Assembly: GCA_030248215.1 (NCBI GenBank)
Contig: JASANG010003066.1
Location: 62,001-126,000, forward strand
DNA: 64,000 bases
DNA from: Enoplolaimus lenunculus
Lineage: Eukaryota; Nematoda; Enoplea; Enoplida; Thoracostomopsidae
Reading direction: 5' to 3'
The position numbers were made by a program, and so were the translations under genes. Position 1 is the stretch's first letter. Each line of letters begins with the position of its first letter. This document shows, piece after piece, positions 22,597 through 34,280 of this stretch. Under the pieces are notes generated by a model. The model was not told the origin of the DNA. It searched no databases and saw only the letters and a list, made by a program, of their open reading frames with translations.

Positions 22597-22797
22597 GGCC
22601 TATGTAAAGAACATAGGGGGAACAGTATTATAATCGTATTCCTAAGCCTAAGCCTAAACCTAAACCTAAGCGCAAAAATGAACATATTCCTAAGCCTAAG
22701 CCAAACACTAAACCAAGCAAAAAATTAGTCTAAAACTTAAGCTTACTTAGTTGAAGTCGCAGAGAAAAACATCTCGACCCTAATCTTTACATGGACC
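22597..22797 (-). mobile_element. TelMITE with 8-bp TSD
   Basis: Starts GGCCTATGTAAAGAACATAG and ends TAATCTTTACATGGACC. GGTTAGCT (22589-22596) and GGTTAGCG (22798-22805) form a duplication with one mismatch. Confidence 0.9.
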
Positions 22798-22829
22798 GGT
22801 TAGCGGTAGGATTAGTTTTATGATTCGCC

Positions 22830-22985
22830 AGTTAGGCTTATTTATTCGGGTTACGTTTTGGCTTAGGCTTAGGCTTAGGTTTAAGCTTATGTTTAAAATT
22901 TGGCATAAGCTTAGGATTGGGCTTTTGTTTAGGCTTAAGTTTTGGTATTGGCTAACGATTTAGTCTACTTAGGCTTTAATAAGCA
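22830..22985 (+). repeat. Degenerate TTAGGC-like tract
   Basis: About 150 bp of TTAGGC, TTAGGT and TTTGGC variants without recognisable TelMITE ends. Either a decayed element or an expanded interior. Confidence 0.65.
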
Positions 22986-23004
22986 GTCGCTTAATAATAA
23001 CATG

Positions 23005-23151
23005 GTCCAATGTAGAGAACAGGGGCGGAACAGAATTATGAGCATATTCCTAAACCTAAACCTAAGCCAAGCACAAAAATTAGCCTAAAACTTAAGCTTA
23101 CTCTTTTGCAGTCCCACAAAAAACTCTCTGTCGCTGGTCTTTACATGGGCC
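23005..23151 (-). mobile_element. TelMITE with perfect 8-bp TSD
   Basis: Starts GTCCAATGTAGAGAACAGGG and ends TGGTCTTTACATGGGCC. ATAACATG flanks it at 22997-23004 and 23152-23159. Confidence 0.93.
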
Positions 23152-23159
23152 ATAACATG

Positions 23160-23509
23160 GGTCCCTTTTGAGTAAAATCGTCTCCGACTCACGATCCAAA
23201 CCCGACAATTCTGGTTGAGTAGAAAAAAATTTTGAGCGAGTAAGCACCGAGTGGTTTGATTTTAAATTATTGTCCAAAAATTTGGGCTGGGATGAAATGC
23301 CAAACAAATTCTGATCCGTTTGAGCGGATTTCGTATGTGTCCCTCGTTTTTGGGATCCACTGTGACGCAATCATGTTTCGAAGCATACACTGATTGCGTG
23401 GAGTGTTTATTGCCACTAACCCTCAAATTTAGTATACTTCTTAGCTTCTAAAACACACATTTTTGTATCAATTTTAAACGTTTGTACCACTTTTGCCATA
23501 CTATTAAGT
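23160..23509. other. Intergenic, nothing recognised
   Basis: No gene or repeat recognised between the TelMITE and the piggyBac element. Confidence 0.4.
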
Positions 23510-23513
23510 TTAA

Positions 23514-25210
23514 CCCTCAACGGCCCGGCAAAATTTTCACCTTAATCAGCCCAACGGTCTACAAATGTAGACAACACAACTAGCGTTAGTTTTGGCTTAT
23601 CTCAGGGTGCTCTCCTCCTTTAACTGGCTTGAGACAGTCAGAACTAGTGTTCTGGCGGAGTTCCACCCGCTCACCGTCCAGCCTCCCACTGCGGGCGCGT
23701 TGTCCAGTTAAGCACAGTCGTTGCACGTTATGGTGCGATTCATGTGGTCCTTGCACACTCGTTTTCCACATGACGAACAGCTCAATCTCGTAGATTTGCG
23801 ACAACTTGTGACCTGACATTTGGTCGGTTTACCAGATGTAGAAGGTTCGTTTCGCTTTTGAGGCAGCCCGTAAGCCATAAATGAATCCTTTGATTTTGCG
23901 TAAATTTTTTCACTACTGTAACGTTTGGTCATATTGTCTTGCGCTAGTTGTTCGGCTACTTTTTTCATGAAAACATTGCGTGACTTTTGATATCCGTTCA
24001 GTTTCATGACAATGAATGCGTTGTGCAACGCAATATCAATCATATTGAAAACGCAGACTAGAGGATAACGATTCGTTTTGCGTTTGCAGGTAAAATCATC
24101 AATGCAAGAGTCCATTTCATCAACCCTGCCTTTTCCCAAATTATAATCCAAGATAACTGCTGGTTTTTTGTCCTCTCTGCTGGTGCAAACTTCGTTTTTC
24201 ACATGAACTGAACTTAGTAATAGCACATTTTTATTTTTCTTTGGACAATAAGACGCCAACATTATGCGGTTATTGTGGTCCCATAAAAATCGGGTGCTAT
24301 AGACCTCTTGTTCTTTTGTTGACTTTAGCACCGGAGGTACGCTGCGGCGATTTGCCATTATTGTGCCTGTGCACTGGAGACATGTTATCGCGATCTGCAC
24401 CAGCTTTGATTACCACCCCAAGCCAAGCTTTCAGCTCACACATTGGTAGCGTTGAAAAATTGCGCGCCCGCAGTCGCCTACTAGTGAGTCGCTGAATTGT
24501 ATGTAAAATGGGCTCGTTTATATAAAGATAAAATGCTTGTGACTCTGTTGTAGGGTTTACTGCAGTGCCTTCGCGAAAGCAAATTATATTTCTAGCTAAC
24601 ACACGGACAGGCGGTGTTGTAGAATGCCACTCAACACCCGTCGCTGACAAAAACACATTACTTCCACTAGAAGTCTCGTCCATATCGCTCAACTCACTAC
24701 TAGATGCGTCCGATTGTTTTTGTAATTCACCATCACTATCTTGCTCATAAATAGCAGCCTCTTCACTACTGCATTGACCTAACTCAACTGATTCTGAGTC
24801 GTCATTTGAACTATTGTCATCCGGTTTGTCATCTTCTGTCTCTGAATCACTTGGTTCTAATACACGTCGTACGACCTCAGTCAAAGATAATTTATGCAAA
24901 CCTGACATTTCCCTGACTTTACCTCACCATACACAACCGTGTGTAAGAACAAAACGTTCCAATTCTTGTCAAAACTCAAACTATGATCAAATCAACATCT
25001 GTCTACATATGTAGACGGTCGGGTTATATAGGTATATGACTCAGTGTACAGCAAACTTTTGTTCCCACAATGCTATAAGTTTTTTATACTACTATAACAG
25101 AATAATTATCGATGGAAATTAAACAATAGATTCTTAACTATAGCACCTGCCGAACAATCAATTGCCGAACTGGTTATGTCTACATATGTAGACTGTCGGG
25201 CCATTGAGGG
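23514..25210 (-). mobile_element. piggyBac transposon, intact ends, deleted interior
   Basis: The 1,697-bp element has inverted ends CCCTCAACGGCCCGGC and GTCGGGCCATTGAGGG with TTAA at 23510-23513 and 25211-25214. Subterminal TCTACAxATGTAGAC palindromes occur at both ends and again near 25000. It contains the remains of one transposase gene on the minus strand. Because ends and target duplication are readable, it could still be mobilised in trans by a related transposase, but it is not autonomous. Confidence 0.95.
23708..24908 (-). pseudogene. piggyBac transposase, core deleted
   Basis: The N-terminal part (24908 down to about 24390) starts MSGLHKLSL and has an acidic Ser/Asp-rich region. It then reads RLRARNFSTLPMCELKAWLG, typical of the start of the piggyBac core. 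The C-terminal part (24400 to 23708, another frame) resumes at CTGTIMANR and continues through DNRIM-type segments (WDHNNRIM) and CVFNMIDIALHNAFIV. It ends in a Cys-rich zinc-binding domain (CQVTSCRKSTRLSCSSCGK). Most of the catalytic DDE region between them is absent and the two parts are out of frame. About 400 residues remain of the usual 550-600. Confidence 0.93.
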
Positions 25211-25214
25211 TTAA

Positions 25215-25726
25215 GCCTAGGCTTATCTATGGCTAAGTTTTAGGCGTAGGCTGTTGCCAGAAACGTGTCCATGGGAGCCTTGTGTGATAATTAATCCGAC
25301 TGTCCAAACCTAAAGTACGCACTTAACCTGTGAGATAAAATCGAACACAAAAACCATATTTTGTTTACTGACGTAACGCTTAGTCTCAAGCAAGTTTTAC
25401 GTGGTTTAATTCATTGAAAAAAATTTTCGCTACAAAACTTCGGTTCGTTCCAGCTTCAAACTAGCAGCTTTCGTCCGAATACGTTCAGTCGCTATAAGTC
25501 ACGCAATCCATGCGTACGCCGCAGCAAAAACTACGAGCGACTTCTAAAAGCGAAGCGATTTTGAAATTAATTCCATAACTTTGACGTTCGTCAAATATGC
25601 TTTTTTGGGGGTGTGTGCTTGCAGTCTTCAGTCCTATATATGCGTAGGCACAACGAACTGTTTGCAGTGGTTCTTTCGGGATGCTGGTACCCCCTCATGT
25701 ATAAAATTTTTTACCTTTAAAATCTC
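25215..25726. other. Intergenic, nothing recognised
   Basis: A short decayed TTAGGC-like stretch lies next to the piggyBac right end (25216-25255). Nothing else recognised. Confidence 0.4.
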
Positions 25727-25936
25727 GGCCAATGCAAGAAACACGGTCGGAACCGTATTATAAGCATATTCCTAAGCCTAAGCCTAAGTCTAAGCCTAAG
25801 TGTAAGAATGAGCCTAATCATAAGCGTAAGCCTCAGCCTAAGCCTAATCCAAGCAAAAAAAATTGTCTAAAGCTTTTAAGCGTACTCTTTTCTAGTCCCA
25901 CAGAAAAAAGTTCTGCCCCTGATCTTTACATGGGCC
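25727..25936 (-). mobile_element. TelMITE with perfect 8-bp TSD
   Basis: Starts GGCCAATGCAAGAAACACGG and ends TGATCTTTACATGGGCC. AAAATCTC flanks it at 25719-25726 and 25937-25944. The interior alternates CCTAAGCC runs with GTAAGAATGAGCC. Confidence 0.94.
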
Positions 25937-25944
25937 AAAATCTC

Positions 25945-28130
25945 GAGAGTAAAGTGTGTTTAGTGTTTTTCTTATCTCTCCACAAATTTCATGTTGGGGC
26001 TCCATATATCTGCTATTTAGAGGGCGTAAATGGTCAGCTTAAACCTAAGCGAGCGAACCTACATTCATAAGCTTATAGTACACGCCCAATCTTCAATCCT
26101 AAGCTTAAGAGCCTAAGCTCAAACATAGGTCAGAACCGAATCTATTTAACACGAGAAAACTGCAGTGGTCGCACTAATCTTAGAAAGTCCCTAAATCCCA
26201 GGGAGGCCATGTTCACCGTAGAATTTCAAAACCAAAACTTTGTATAAAGACTTCCTGCTACAATTGCGTTCAGGATCTCGCTCAAGACACCGATACTTCC
26301 GCCACTGTTGGATCCGTTCCTGCGGCGCTGACTCCAGGCGCACGCAGTTTTAGTGCTGAATCTTTCTACAAATTTTTGGTTTTGATCCCTGCTGCAGGGT
26401 CGTTGCCACGTGTGTCCCTATAGGATTCGTCAGTGTCCATGTTTGCCAAAATTTCAAAACATTTACCCAAAATACTGTTTTGCCCAATTAGCAAAGTTTA
26501 CAGTATAATTGAGAAATATCGCTACTTCTACTAATTGGCCTGGCTAAACTCAATCAAAATATATCAAACCCGTTCAATCTGTAAACATATTTACTTAGCG
26601 TTCGAGGGGTACCCACGTCATACACCGTCTTTGTTGTTTGCGGCTGGAGTGTTGTGCCAGTTTTCGGAACCCACCTATGCGATATTTGCGGGGCATTTGA
26701 ACCAGATTTAGGTAGGCATTCATAAAGGACGGGTGCCAGAACCAGGATTCGTTTTAGAAGGAAATGGTGAACATTGTTTGAAATTTTTGAACCCAGTACC
26801 CTGACAATTTGACGCCCGACAAATCTCGTTACCCGTCAACTCGTCGACTGACACGTACTCTGAAATCTCTTTACTCGACAATTACCCGAGCATATATGGG
26901 TTGGTTAGCGTTTAGGTTTACGAATACGCTTATGATTGTGGCTTAGACTTAGAACTTTGAGTCTGAGACTTACGATTTGGCTTAAATTTAGAACCAGGAT
27001 TAATATTTTTGTTATAGACTTAATCTATATATTAAAGCTGTAACGCCCTACATACGTAGTTTGGGCAACGTTCCAGCAAAATCACAATATGCAAATTAAT
27101 AGAAGTTTGTATAGATATAAAACAGTTGTTTCGATTTTCTTAGAAAATATTATTGTTTAGATGTTTTGTGTTTTGTTCTATTGACAAATGCAGTTTGGTG
27201 GATTGATAGGACACATTATATGTTGTCTTTAGCTGTGCTCAAGTTGCGAAGTGCATTTTCCACTACAGTACGGAATCTCGGTTATGTCCTTCCTTTATTA
27301 GGAATGAAAGTAGTACCGAGCCAAGGACCCGTATAGAGTAAAATGATAATTTGGTTGTTTGAGTTGTCACTTAAGCTTCAAAGCTTAGGCGACAAAACTT
27401 GCTTAAAAACAAATCTCTTGAACATTGGCCAAAGCTCAGTATAATAGGAAAATTGCACACGTGTGCAACTACTGATTACTAGTTAATGTTGTTCTTAGAC
27501 TTATAGATTTTACGCTTGGATTTAGGATCAGGCTCAAGCTTAGGCTCAGGAAAATTTCAGGCTACAAAGTTGTTCCAAGCGACAAATTGGCGTAGATTTT
27601 CACTAAGCGCACCTTTCAGTCAAAAATGGTAAGTTACAGCTAAGAAAATGGAAAAATATACAAATTTATTAGCTGATTTGTGATTTTTGAGCATTTGACA
27701 TTGAAAAAAATTGTAATATCAGCTTCCTAGAAATATTTGAAGGATACGAGAGAACGGCTATAAATAAACATGATAAGAAATTAATTATTAAACGAAGTAA
27801 GTTGATTCACTGCTTGTGTGGTCATTAAAGCCCAAATCCATTCAGTAATTAAAACCTTGAACGTGTATGTATATTTTTGAGTCCTTCAAGTGAGCACGGA
27901 TGCCAGCGAAATCGTCTTAGCGTTGCTTTAGTGGCTTGTCGAGGAAATTTAGTTTGGTGACTGGCTCCGAGAAATATCGACTATAAAATGGTGCTTCTTA
28001 AGATAGAAATGGTCAATCGTCGACGATGCTTCGATAAGGCAGTGTGTTGACTTGGGTTCATATTCTACCGACGCCAGCCACATCATTCTGTTCTTGTTTA
28101 CTTTTACCCATACAACGTCTGGATAAGTAA
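25945..28130. other. Intergenic, mostly unrecognised
   Basis: It holds the dispersed repeat at 26215-26300 and scattered decayed TTAGGC-like words (26040-26120, 26910-27030, 27495-27545). No gene recognised. Confidence 0.4.
26215..26300. repeat. Dispersed repeat (CTAAAATTGCG family)
   Basis: AAAACTTTGTATAAAGACTT then ACAATTGCGTTCAGGATCTC match the family at 15360-15450. Confidence 0.5.
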
Positions 28131-28239
28131 CCTCAGCGGAATGTTCGTTTAAGTCCGATTCTTAGGCTTAGGCTTAGGCTTCGAGCTGCGGTAGAATTTA
28201 TTAAAAAATGCCCATTAAATAGATTTTTGCGCATATTTT

Positions 28240-28322
28240 TGTTACAAACGCATAGCGGCGTACGGCGGCCCTCGGCGACGTCCGGCGCAGTATGGTATAG
28301 CGCAATCGCTTGCAAAAACGAA
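28240..28322. repeat. GC-rich dispersed repeat with CATAGCGGCG motif
   Basis: AACGCATAGCGGCGTACGGC, then a GGCGACGTCCGGCGCAG block. Similar words occur at 40635-40700, 53265-53640 (interrupted) and 57475-57510. Confidence 0.5.
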
Positions 28323-28451
28323 ATCATTGCCTTCTATTAAATTAGCATCGCCCCTGTATAAATTTCAGGATTTATACATAACATTTATAATAATTTCCTA
28401 ATTAATTTCTGCACTAAAAATTGCTGGCAAATCAAAATCTGAACTCGAATA

Positions 28452-31400
28452 ATGATCAATAACTCTCAACCTGACCTGCTACCAGCTTCGTCGTTGCCTC
28501 CCGTGTCTACTCCTTTAACTGTTACGCCGGCAGAAATGACATCATTCGAGCATCAAACTCCTGTAATACCTATTCAAATGACGTCATTTGAGCGATGGTT
28601 TCAAATCTATGATCCGATTCATATTCCGTTGACAGTAGCGATTTGTATATTTGGAACATTTGCAAACACCGTTAATATTATTGTTTTAACTCAAAAAGAA
28701 ATGCTGGGACCGACAAATTTGCTCCTAACCGGTCTATCAGTGGCTCAGTTAGGCTTAGTCCTTGATTATTTGGTCCTAATGACGTACGATTCGCTGTCAG
28801 CTTACTGTATTCCAAATTGGCACAGCTTTGCTTTAACATTTTGCAAACTGATTAACGTTAATATGAACATTGTGTTTCATACAATTGCCCTTAGTCATAC
28901 GGTACTTTTAGCTCTTGTCAGGTACGGGTAAGCTTTGTTATGAAGGGCTTTGGGCTCATGTTACTTGGAGGGGCGTACCGTTCACTGTAAATTCCAACGA
29001 GTTGATTAATCAATTCAGCTAGCGAATTGGATATTTCTGAATTAATATCAGTAAACATTAATTCACTCTGAGTTGAGTTGATTCTCGCTCTGAGTTGAGC
29101 TGATTCTAGATTAGTTGGTTAATTAATCCAGGATGAATTGAATCAACTCAAAAAACTGAGTTCTGATAGTCCTAACTGACAGTCTGAGTGATTCAACTCA
29201 TTCTGATTTAAAATCAACTCACTAAAATTTACAGTGTTTTTCCGCGGGACTTCAATAGAGTATGCTTAAACATTTAGACTATTTTTTTGCTTAGGTTTAG
29301 GTTTTGTAATATGCTTATACTACTGTTATCCGCCTCTTAATGTAACATTGCCCAAAGGTTTTGTCAGCTTTCTTGTCACTCAACAGGATGGACACAACCA
29401 TATTTATGTAATTATGGAGGTCTCGATGCGGGACCATAATCAGAGGAAAGGCAGAGAGCCGAGCCAGTTACGGAAAACATTTTGAACCCTTCCATAGAAA
29501 CGGTATAGCGCCGTTTGTGAGCCACTTTCAATCTCTGCCCATGGTCCCCTTGAATACTTTGTGCCCCCACCCGTTACCCATAGCATTTTGATCTAAGCTA
29601 CGTACTGAGCTGGTTTGCGAGGGTGTTTAATATACACTGCAAAAAATGATGGGTCAAATTGACTCCATAAGAAATAGGCTTTACGGGACTTCACAAACTG
29701 AGCCAAATTCGACTTCACCGTAGAGTCAAATCCGACTCACTGAGTCCCACGTTTGACTCTGGCGGAGTTGACTTTGACTCGGTTTGTGAAGTTCCGAAAA
29801 GCCTATTTCGGAGAGAGTCAATTTGGCTCACCAGTTTTTGCAGTGTGCGAAGTGTATGATAAGGGCTGTGTGTATGTTAAAATTTTTTTGGCCAAATCCA
29901 AGAACAACGTAGCTGAACCTAAAAAATTAGCAACAACCTCAACGTCGCAACATTTCTTCGGCGTTTCTGGACCAGAAAAACTGCGAAAATATTAAATTTT
30001 TAAGTATTTCGCGGTTTGCCGTCTTCATACTTTAAATCGGTCCTAATCGCCAGATATAAGCGATAGGCATTGAGACCAAAACGTATACGTATTTTGGGCA
30101 TTGTTCCAGCTGATTTTGACGATGATTTGCGTTAAACAAACGATTGAATAGGCTAAATTCGCAAAGACAGTAAACATTGCTATCCACTTTGTTGTTTAAA
30201 CGCTTCTGATGTTGGAAATATTAAAATATCAAACACTTTGATTTGTCTACTGTAAGGTTGAAATTTTAAATTCATACACGAAGCGTAATCTCAAATTTTG
30301 CAATATATAATCCAAGTATTACCAGTTGGGACCATAGTACCTCAACGGTTCGTATATTCAAATGTGTGTAGCACCTATCGCCCGAAGGTGATAGGTCTTA
30401 TAGTTTTCGAACCAACGAGTGATGAGATTCAAAAATAAAGCACATTTTTCGCATTTGAAGTGTCCTATTTTGTGTACCATGTTATCCCTTTATCACATGA
30501 ATATTTTCTATTTCATCTGAGACCTACTCTTATGCTAGGATTCGAACTCCGGTGACTGGAGTGGGAGGCATTTACCATCACCACTCAGGTATAGGAGCGT
30601 GACGCTCGAGCCCGAGGGGGCTCTCACGTCTTGTGGTGATTTAGTACTATGTATACGTGTTGCAATTGTTAAACACGGTGCGATATATATTATTTAATGT
30701 ATACACAGTGCGCTGAATTGCCCATAGTCAACTCTATGTGAGAAGGGGTTAAAATATGACAGTTGCACTAGTTAATTAGATTGAAAACCTATTGTTCTCC
30801 TGGTGATTGGTGCTGTATACACTTGATAATACGAGTATACAAATTTACACGCAAAAAAACATTTTCTGATATTCAAAAAATATTTTCTTAAATTCAAGAC
30901 AATTATGTCTTGATACTCCAGAACATATATGTGTCCAATGCAAGACAATAGTTTCTTGGAATTTTTCAGAAATCTTGCGTTTGCTGACAGCCATAGAAAT
31001 TTGACGAAATATTCGCTGTTGATTTTAAATTTCTTGCTCTGTGCTTAATTTTGAGATCTGCAAACGGGTGATATTTGTCATTTATACAAGCGTTTATTTT
31101 AGAGGGGGATTCGTTTAATTTTAGGCTTCTGGCAGTACGATTTCCAGTCAAAACGCGTGGAATTATAACCGCTGTGAACGCTATTCGTTGCATTTGTTCG
31201 ATTTACATATTTGTGCCTATCGTTTGCATTCCAGTATATTTCGCGACTGTAATTAAGCCGCGATACACGATAGAGCTCGCAGCTCAGGCGAGTCTGAGCG
31301 ATTCGTTGACGACGCCGTTGAATTCAACCGACTCATTTGAACTCAGTCCAACATTGTTGCAAAGTAACCGTAATGCTTCGCTTGTTGAGTTCAACTTTGA

Positions 31401-32700
31401 ACGGTTGAACGAATGTAACAGAACCGGCGAATTGCAGTATGATTTACAATATGTGGATAACGAAATATTGATGAAACTGCCCGTATGGATGTTTGGGACT
31501 GTATTTAAGCTGGTGCCATGTTTTGCCATTGCGGTGTTGAGCTTTATGCTGTTGGGAACGCTCAAAAAAGTCGAAAAGCGTAAAAATGAACTGTTAAAAC
31601 GAAACTTAGTCGCCGTTGGTACTGCGGGAGCTCAAATTATTGCCAGTAGCGCGCAAACTGGGCAAAGCTTTCGCAGCAAGCTATTCAACGCCGACCCAGC
31701 GGTCGACACTGACGCCCCGAGGCCGGAAGATATTCCACCGGATCAACCGTCTGCACTGGTACCGGTGTCGCTGACAGGCAAAAACCCGACACGGTCGAGA
31801 AGTGCCGGCGATTTAAAACTAGCGTCAAAAAAGCGACAAGCGACCGTAAACGCAAGTCTCGATCCGGACGTGTCAGCGACCCAGGGATCGCGCGAACTCT
31901 TATCATCATCTCCCAGTACCCAACTTCCATCGATGTCAAAGCATCTGCAATCAACAGGATCGTTGCGAACACTTCCTCCCGCTGGTGCTCCAGTCCCACG
32001 AAACTCAGCACAAGCGAGCGAAATATCAACAAAGCCACATCGTAAACGAAAATTTGTCCGCAAATTAACCGTATCAACGGTGGCGAGTCGTAAATCGGCT
32101 GGTGCCAGTGCAGCCAATTACCACTCACCGAACAATCCGTATCCAGCGAAACCACAAAGCCGACGAAAAGCGCTCACTCAACGAAACCGGATTACTGTTA
32201 TGCTACTCACTATTGTGTTTCTTTTCATCACCGTAGAAGCGCCCCAAGGCGTATTATGTTTCCTAGTCGGAATCTTGGGCAACAACTTTGCATACAACGT
32301 TTACAATAATGTCGGATCGTTCTTTGAAATGCTTACATTGGCGTACAGTTCAATCAACTTTATCCTGTACTGTACGATGAGTTCACAATTTTTAGCTACA
32401 TTTCGTACGTTATTTTGCCCAAAACTCGCGTCGACCGCTGGCGTTCAGTTTCAGTGGATCCGTGGCGGCGGTTTGAGCTGCTGGAGCGTATTTATTCAAC
32501 GCTATCGGTCGCGAAATTGTCGGCAAATTTTTCGCCGAGCAGAAACTAAATACAGCGTCGAAACAAAGGTTATGGAACGTTGCGGTCGTGCCGGCAGTTT
32601 GAGTCATGATGAACCCGGCGTTGAAATTGCTCCTAACGTGTTGGCTAGAAATGGTACAGTGGGTAAAACTGTCGTTGGTAGCTATGTGACTGAAGTATAG
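28452..32700 (+). CDS. DMSR/myosuppressin-receptor-like GPCR, two exons
   Basis: Exons 28452-28927 and 31125-32700 join in phase to 683 residues. TM1 (about 58-80) has N72 in GTFAN. TM2 follows PTNLLLTGLSVAQL, where Q99 stands at the usual Asp 2.50. C131 opens TM3, and VRYGLLAVRFP replaces the DRY region. ECL2 (about 200-270) has NST, NAS and NRT glycosylation sequons. TM5 starts near 278. The third cytoplasmic loop runs from about 305 to 510, some 200 Ser/Pro/Lys-rich residues. TM6 has VEAPQG and TM7 SSINFILYCTMSSQF, signatures of the DMSR/FMRFamide/sex-peptide receptor group of peptide GPCRs. A Gq or Gi-coupled plasma-membrane peptide receptor is therefore likely; the ligand is inferred only at family level. 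The 2.2-kb intron is packed with MITEs. Confidence 0.93.
28953..29352 (+). mobile_element. TelMITE in the GPCR intron, split by another MITE
   Basis: The left end GGCTCATGTTACTTGGAGGG continues into GGCGTACCGTT. It resumes at 29237 with TTTCCGCGGGACTTCAATAG, a short TTAGGT repeat block and a right end near ACATTGCC. The break is filled by the GAGTTGATT MITE at 28983-29236. It begins only 25 bp past the splice donor. Confidence 0.85.
28983..29236. mobile_element. GAGTTGATT MITE nested in a TelMITE
   Basis: Starts CACTGTAAATTCCAACGAGT and ends ACTAAAATTTACAGTG. The interior is palindromic with AACTCA/TGAGTT motifs. It interrupts a TelMITE inside the GPCR intron. Confidence 0.9.
29635..29845. 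mobile_element. GAGTCAAATT MITE in the GPCR intron
   Basis: Starts CACTGCAAAAAATGATGGGT and ends CACCAGTTTTTGCAGTG; palindromic interior as in the other copies. Confidence 0.88.
30345..30420. repeat. Dispersed repeat in the GPCR intron
   Basis: TATATTCAAATGTGTGTAGC and ACCTATCGCCCGAAGG match, inverted, the family at 5041-5113. Confidence 0.55.
30486..30748 (-). mobile_element. TTAA-flanked element with tRNA-like core, GPCR intron
   Basis: The 263-bp element lies between TTAT (30482-30485) and TTAA (30749-30752). It has inverted ends CCCTTTATCACATG and TATGTGAGAAGGGG. On the minus strand the centre carries a tRNA-like unit with A-box-like CCTGAGTGGTGATGG and B box GAGTTCGAATCCT. It matches 57133-57393 over its whole length. 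TTAA duplication suggests piggyBac-type mobilisation. Confidence 0.88.
30845..30980. repeat. Palindromic repeat with AAGACAA motifs
   Basis: ACACGCAAAAAAACATTTTC at left and TTTTCAGAAATCTTGCGT at right, with CAAGACAA/TTGTCTTG words between. Related to 45630-45870 and 47440-48060. Confidence 0.55.
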
Positions 32701-33264
32701 TTATGGTTGATTTTGAATTACTAAATGTGCAGTACAAGAAAGCCATCGCGAAGCTTTAACCCTTCATCAGCTGAGAAAATTGTGGCAGCTGACTATGCGA
32801 TAAATTGGAATTGTTAGAGGTGAACCAAAATAGCAGGGGGCTAGAAGGATCCACCAAAATACTGGCCTGTCTAGTGTTAGCCAAATATGTTTTCAGCGCA
32901 TCCAATTTTAGCACTCAAACCCTGCCAGAAACAGCAACGCTTGACCTGAGTTGTTCCCGAATAAGCATAAGTTGTTTGAAATGTCATCGCTGGTTTGATT
33001 TGGCGAGTTCGCCTAAGCGGAACAAGCGGACGGTAAACCGTGGCGTTTTCTAAATCTTAAGCTTAGAAATGTGGAAACTGTTTAATCTTCTATAAAACCG
33101 TTTTAAACTGGTACCAGCGATTCCACGACACCAACTCTAATTTAGAATTGCAATATTTTATTGTTGCGTTTTGTAGTTTACATAACCAACAGAACTTTCA
33201 AAAGTTTACCGGCTGGCTAAACTTTGCACCAGGGTTTGCATATTATGCAGTATATAACATAAAT
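32701..33264. other. GPCR 3' flank, nothing further recognised
   Basis: Presumed 3' untranslated region and intergenic sequence. Open frames here show no family signature. Confidence 0.4.
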
Positions 33265-33432
33265 GGCCAATGTTACTATTAGGGGCGTAAACAGTAGATT
33301 AAGCGTATTCCTAAGCCTAAGCCTAAGCCTAAGCCTAAGCCTAAGACTAAGCAAAAAATGTACTCTAGAATTGAAACATAGTCTTTTATGGAACCATCGT
33401 AAATCTGGACACCCCTTAAAGTAACATGGGCC
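33265..33432 (-). mobile_element. TelMITE, subtype C
   Basis: Starts GGCCAATGTTACTATTAGGG and ends CCTTAAAGTAACATGGGCC. This third end type (GTTACTTTTAGGGGCGTAAC) shares the outermost bases with subtype A but differs inside. Six clean CCTAAG units are followed by CTAGAATTGAAACATAGTC. Confidence 0.88.
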
Positions 33433-33535
33433 AAACAAATGGTTCGATGCATGCAGTTAAATGCGCTTCATAGTTTATTATGGTCATATATTATGAATAA
33501 ATTGCAGCTGCAAGTTCTGCTTGTTTGCTAAAATT

Positions 33536-33723
33536 GGACTAATGCATTAGAACAGAGTCGTAACAGTAGTACAAGCATATTCCTAAGGCTAAGCCTAAGC
33601 TAAAGATTAAGCGTTCGCGTAAAGGATAGGCTAATAAGCCTAAGCAAAAATTAGTCTAAAGCTCAAGCTTACACTATTCCAGTCCCATAGAAAGACGTTA
33701 CGCCATTAATTTGTACATGGGGC
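33536..33723 (-). mobile_element. TelMITE
   Basis: Starts GGACTAATGCATTAGAACAG and ends AATTTGTACATGGGGC, with CCTAAGxCTAAG repeats inside. Confidence 0.78.
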
Positions 33724-33829
33724 AAATTGCAAGTGCAAGTGCTAAGCATGTAAGCATTCCGATATTATTTTTGTAGCCAGAATGTGATTTTGATATCCTG
33801 AAATATGTAAATTTTTGCGAGCGTAGCGA

Positions 33830-34030
33830 CCACGGCGTAAACGGATAGGAAAAATAACGGAAACGAAAACAGAAAACGGATATTAAAGTAAAAAATTCAA
33901 AGATGTTTTGTTTTTCTGCCAACGCAATAACGTAAAAATGAAAGAATTTCCGTTAATTCAGTAACGGAAACGAAAACGGAAAAAGACACCAATTTTTAAC
34001 GGAAACGGAAACGGATATTCGGTTATATCC
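33830..34030. repeat. Dispersed repeat with GGAAACGGAAACGG motifs
   Basis: Many GGAAACGG-type motifs bounding a short AT-rich centre; related to 10395-10560 and 58805-58985. Confidence 0.6.
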
Positions 34031-34280
34031 TGGTAATGACTGAGACACGTTTATAGTCTAAACGATCTGTATGTTGCTGACTGCAAAGAAATATCCCATA
34101 GATTTGAACCTTCGACTGCTTGTTAATCTTCAGCTCGTCTTCAGTATCAGCATTCCGTTAGTAGAATGGAGTTGGCCGAGTCTTGAGTTCCAGGACAATA
34201 TACAAACGTCAGCTGCCAAGTATGTTATATACTGATAGATCAGAAAATGAAATATTGTAAAATCTTTGCTCAATTTCTAA

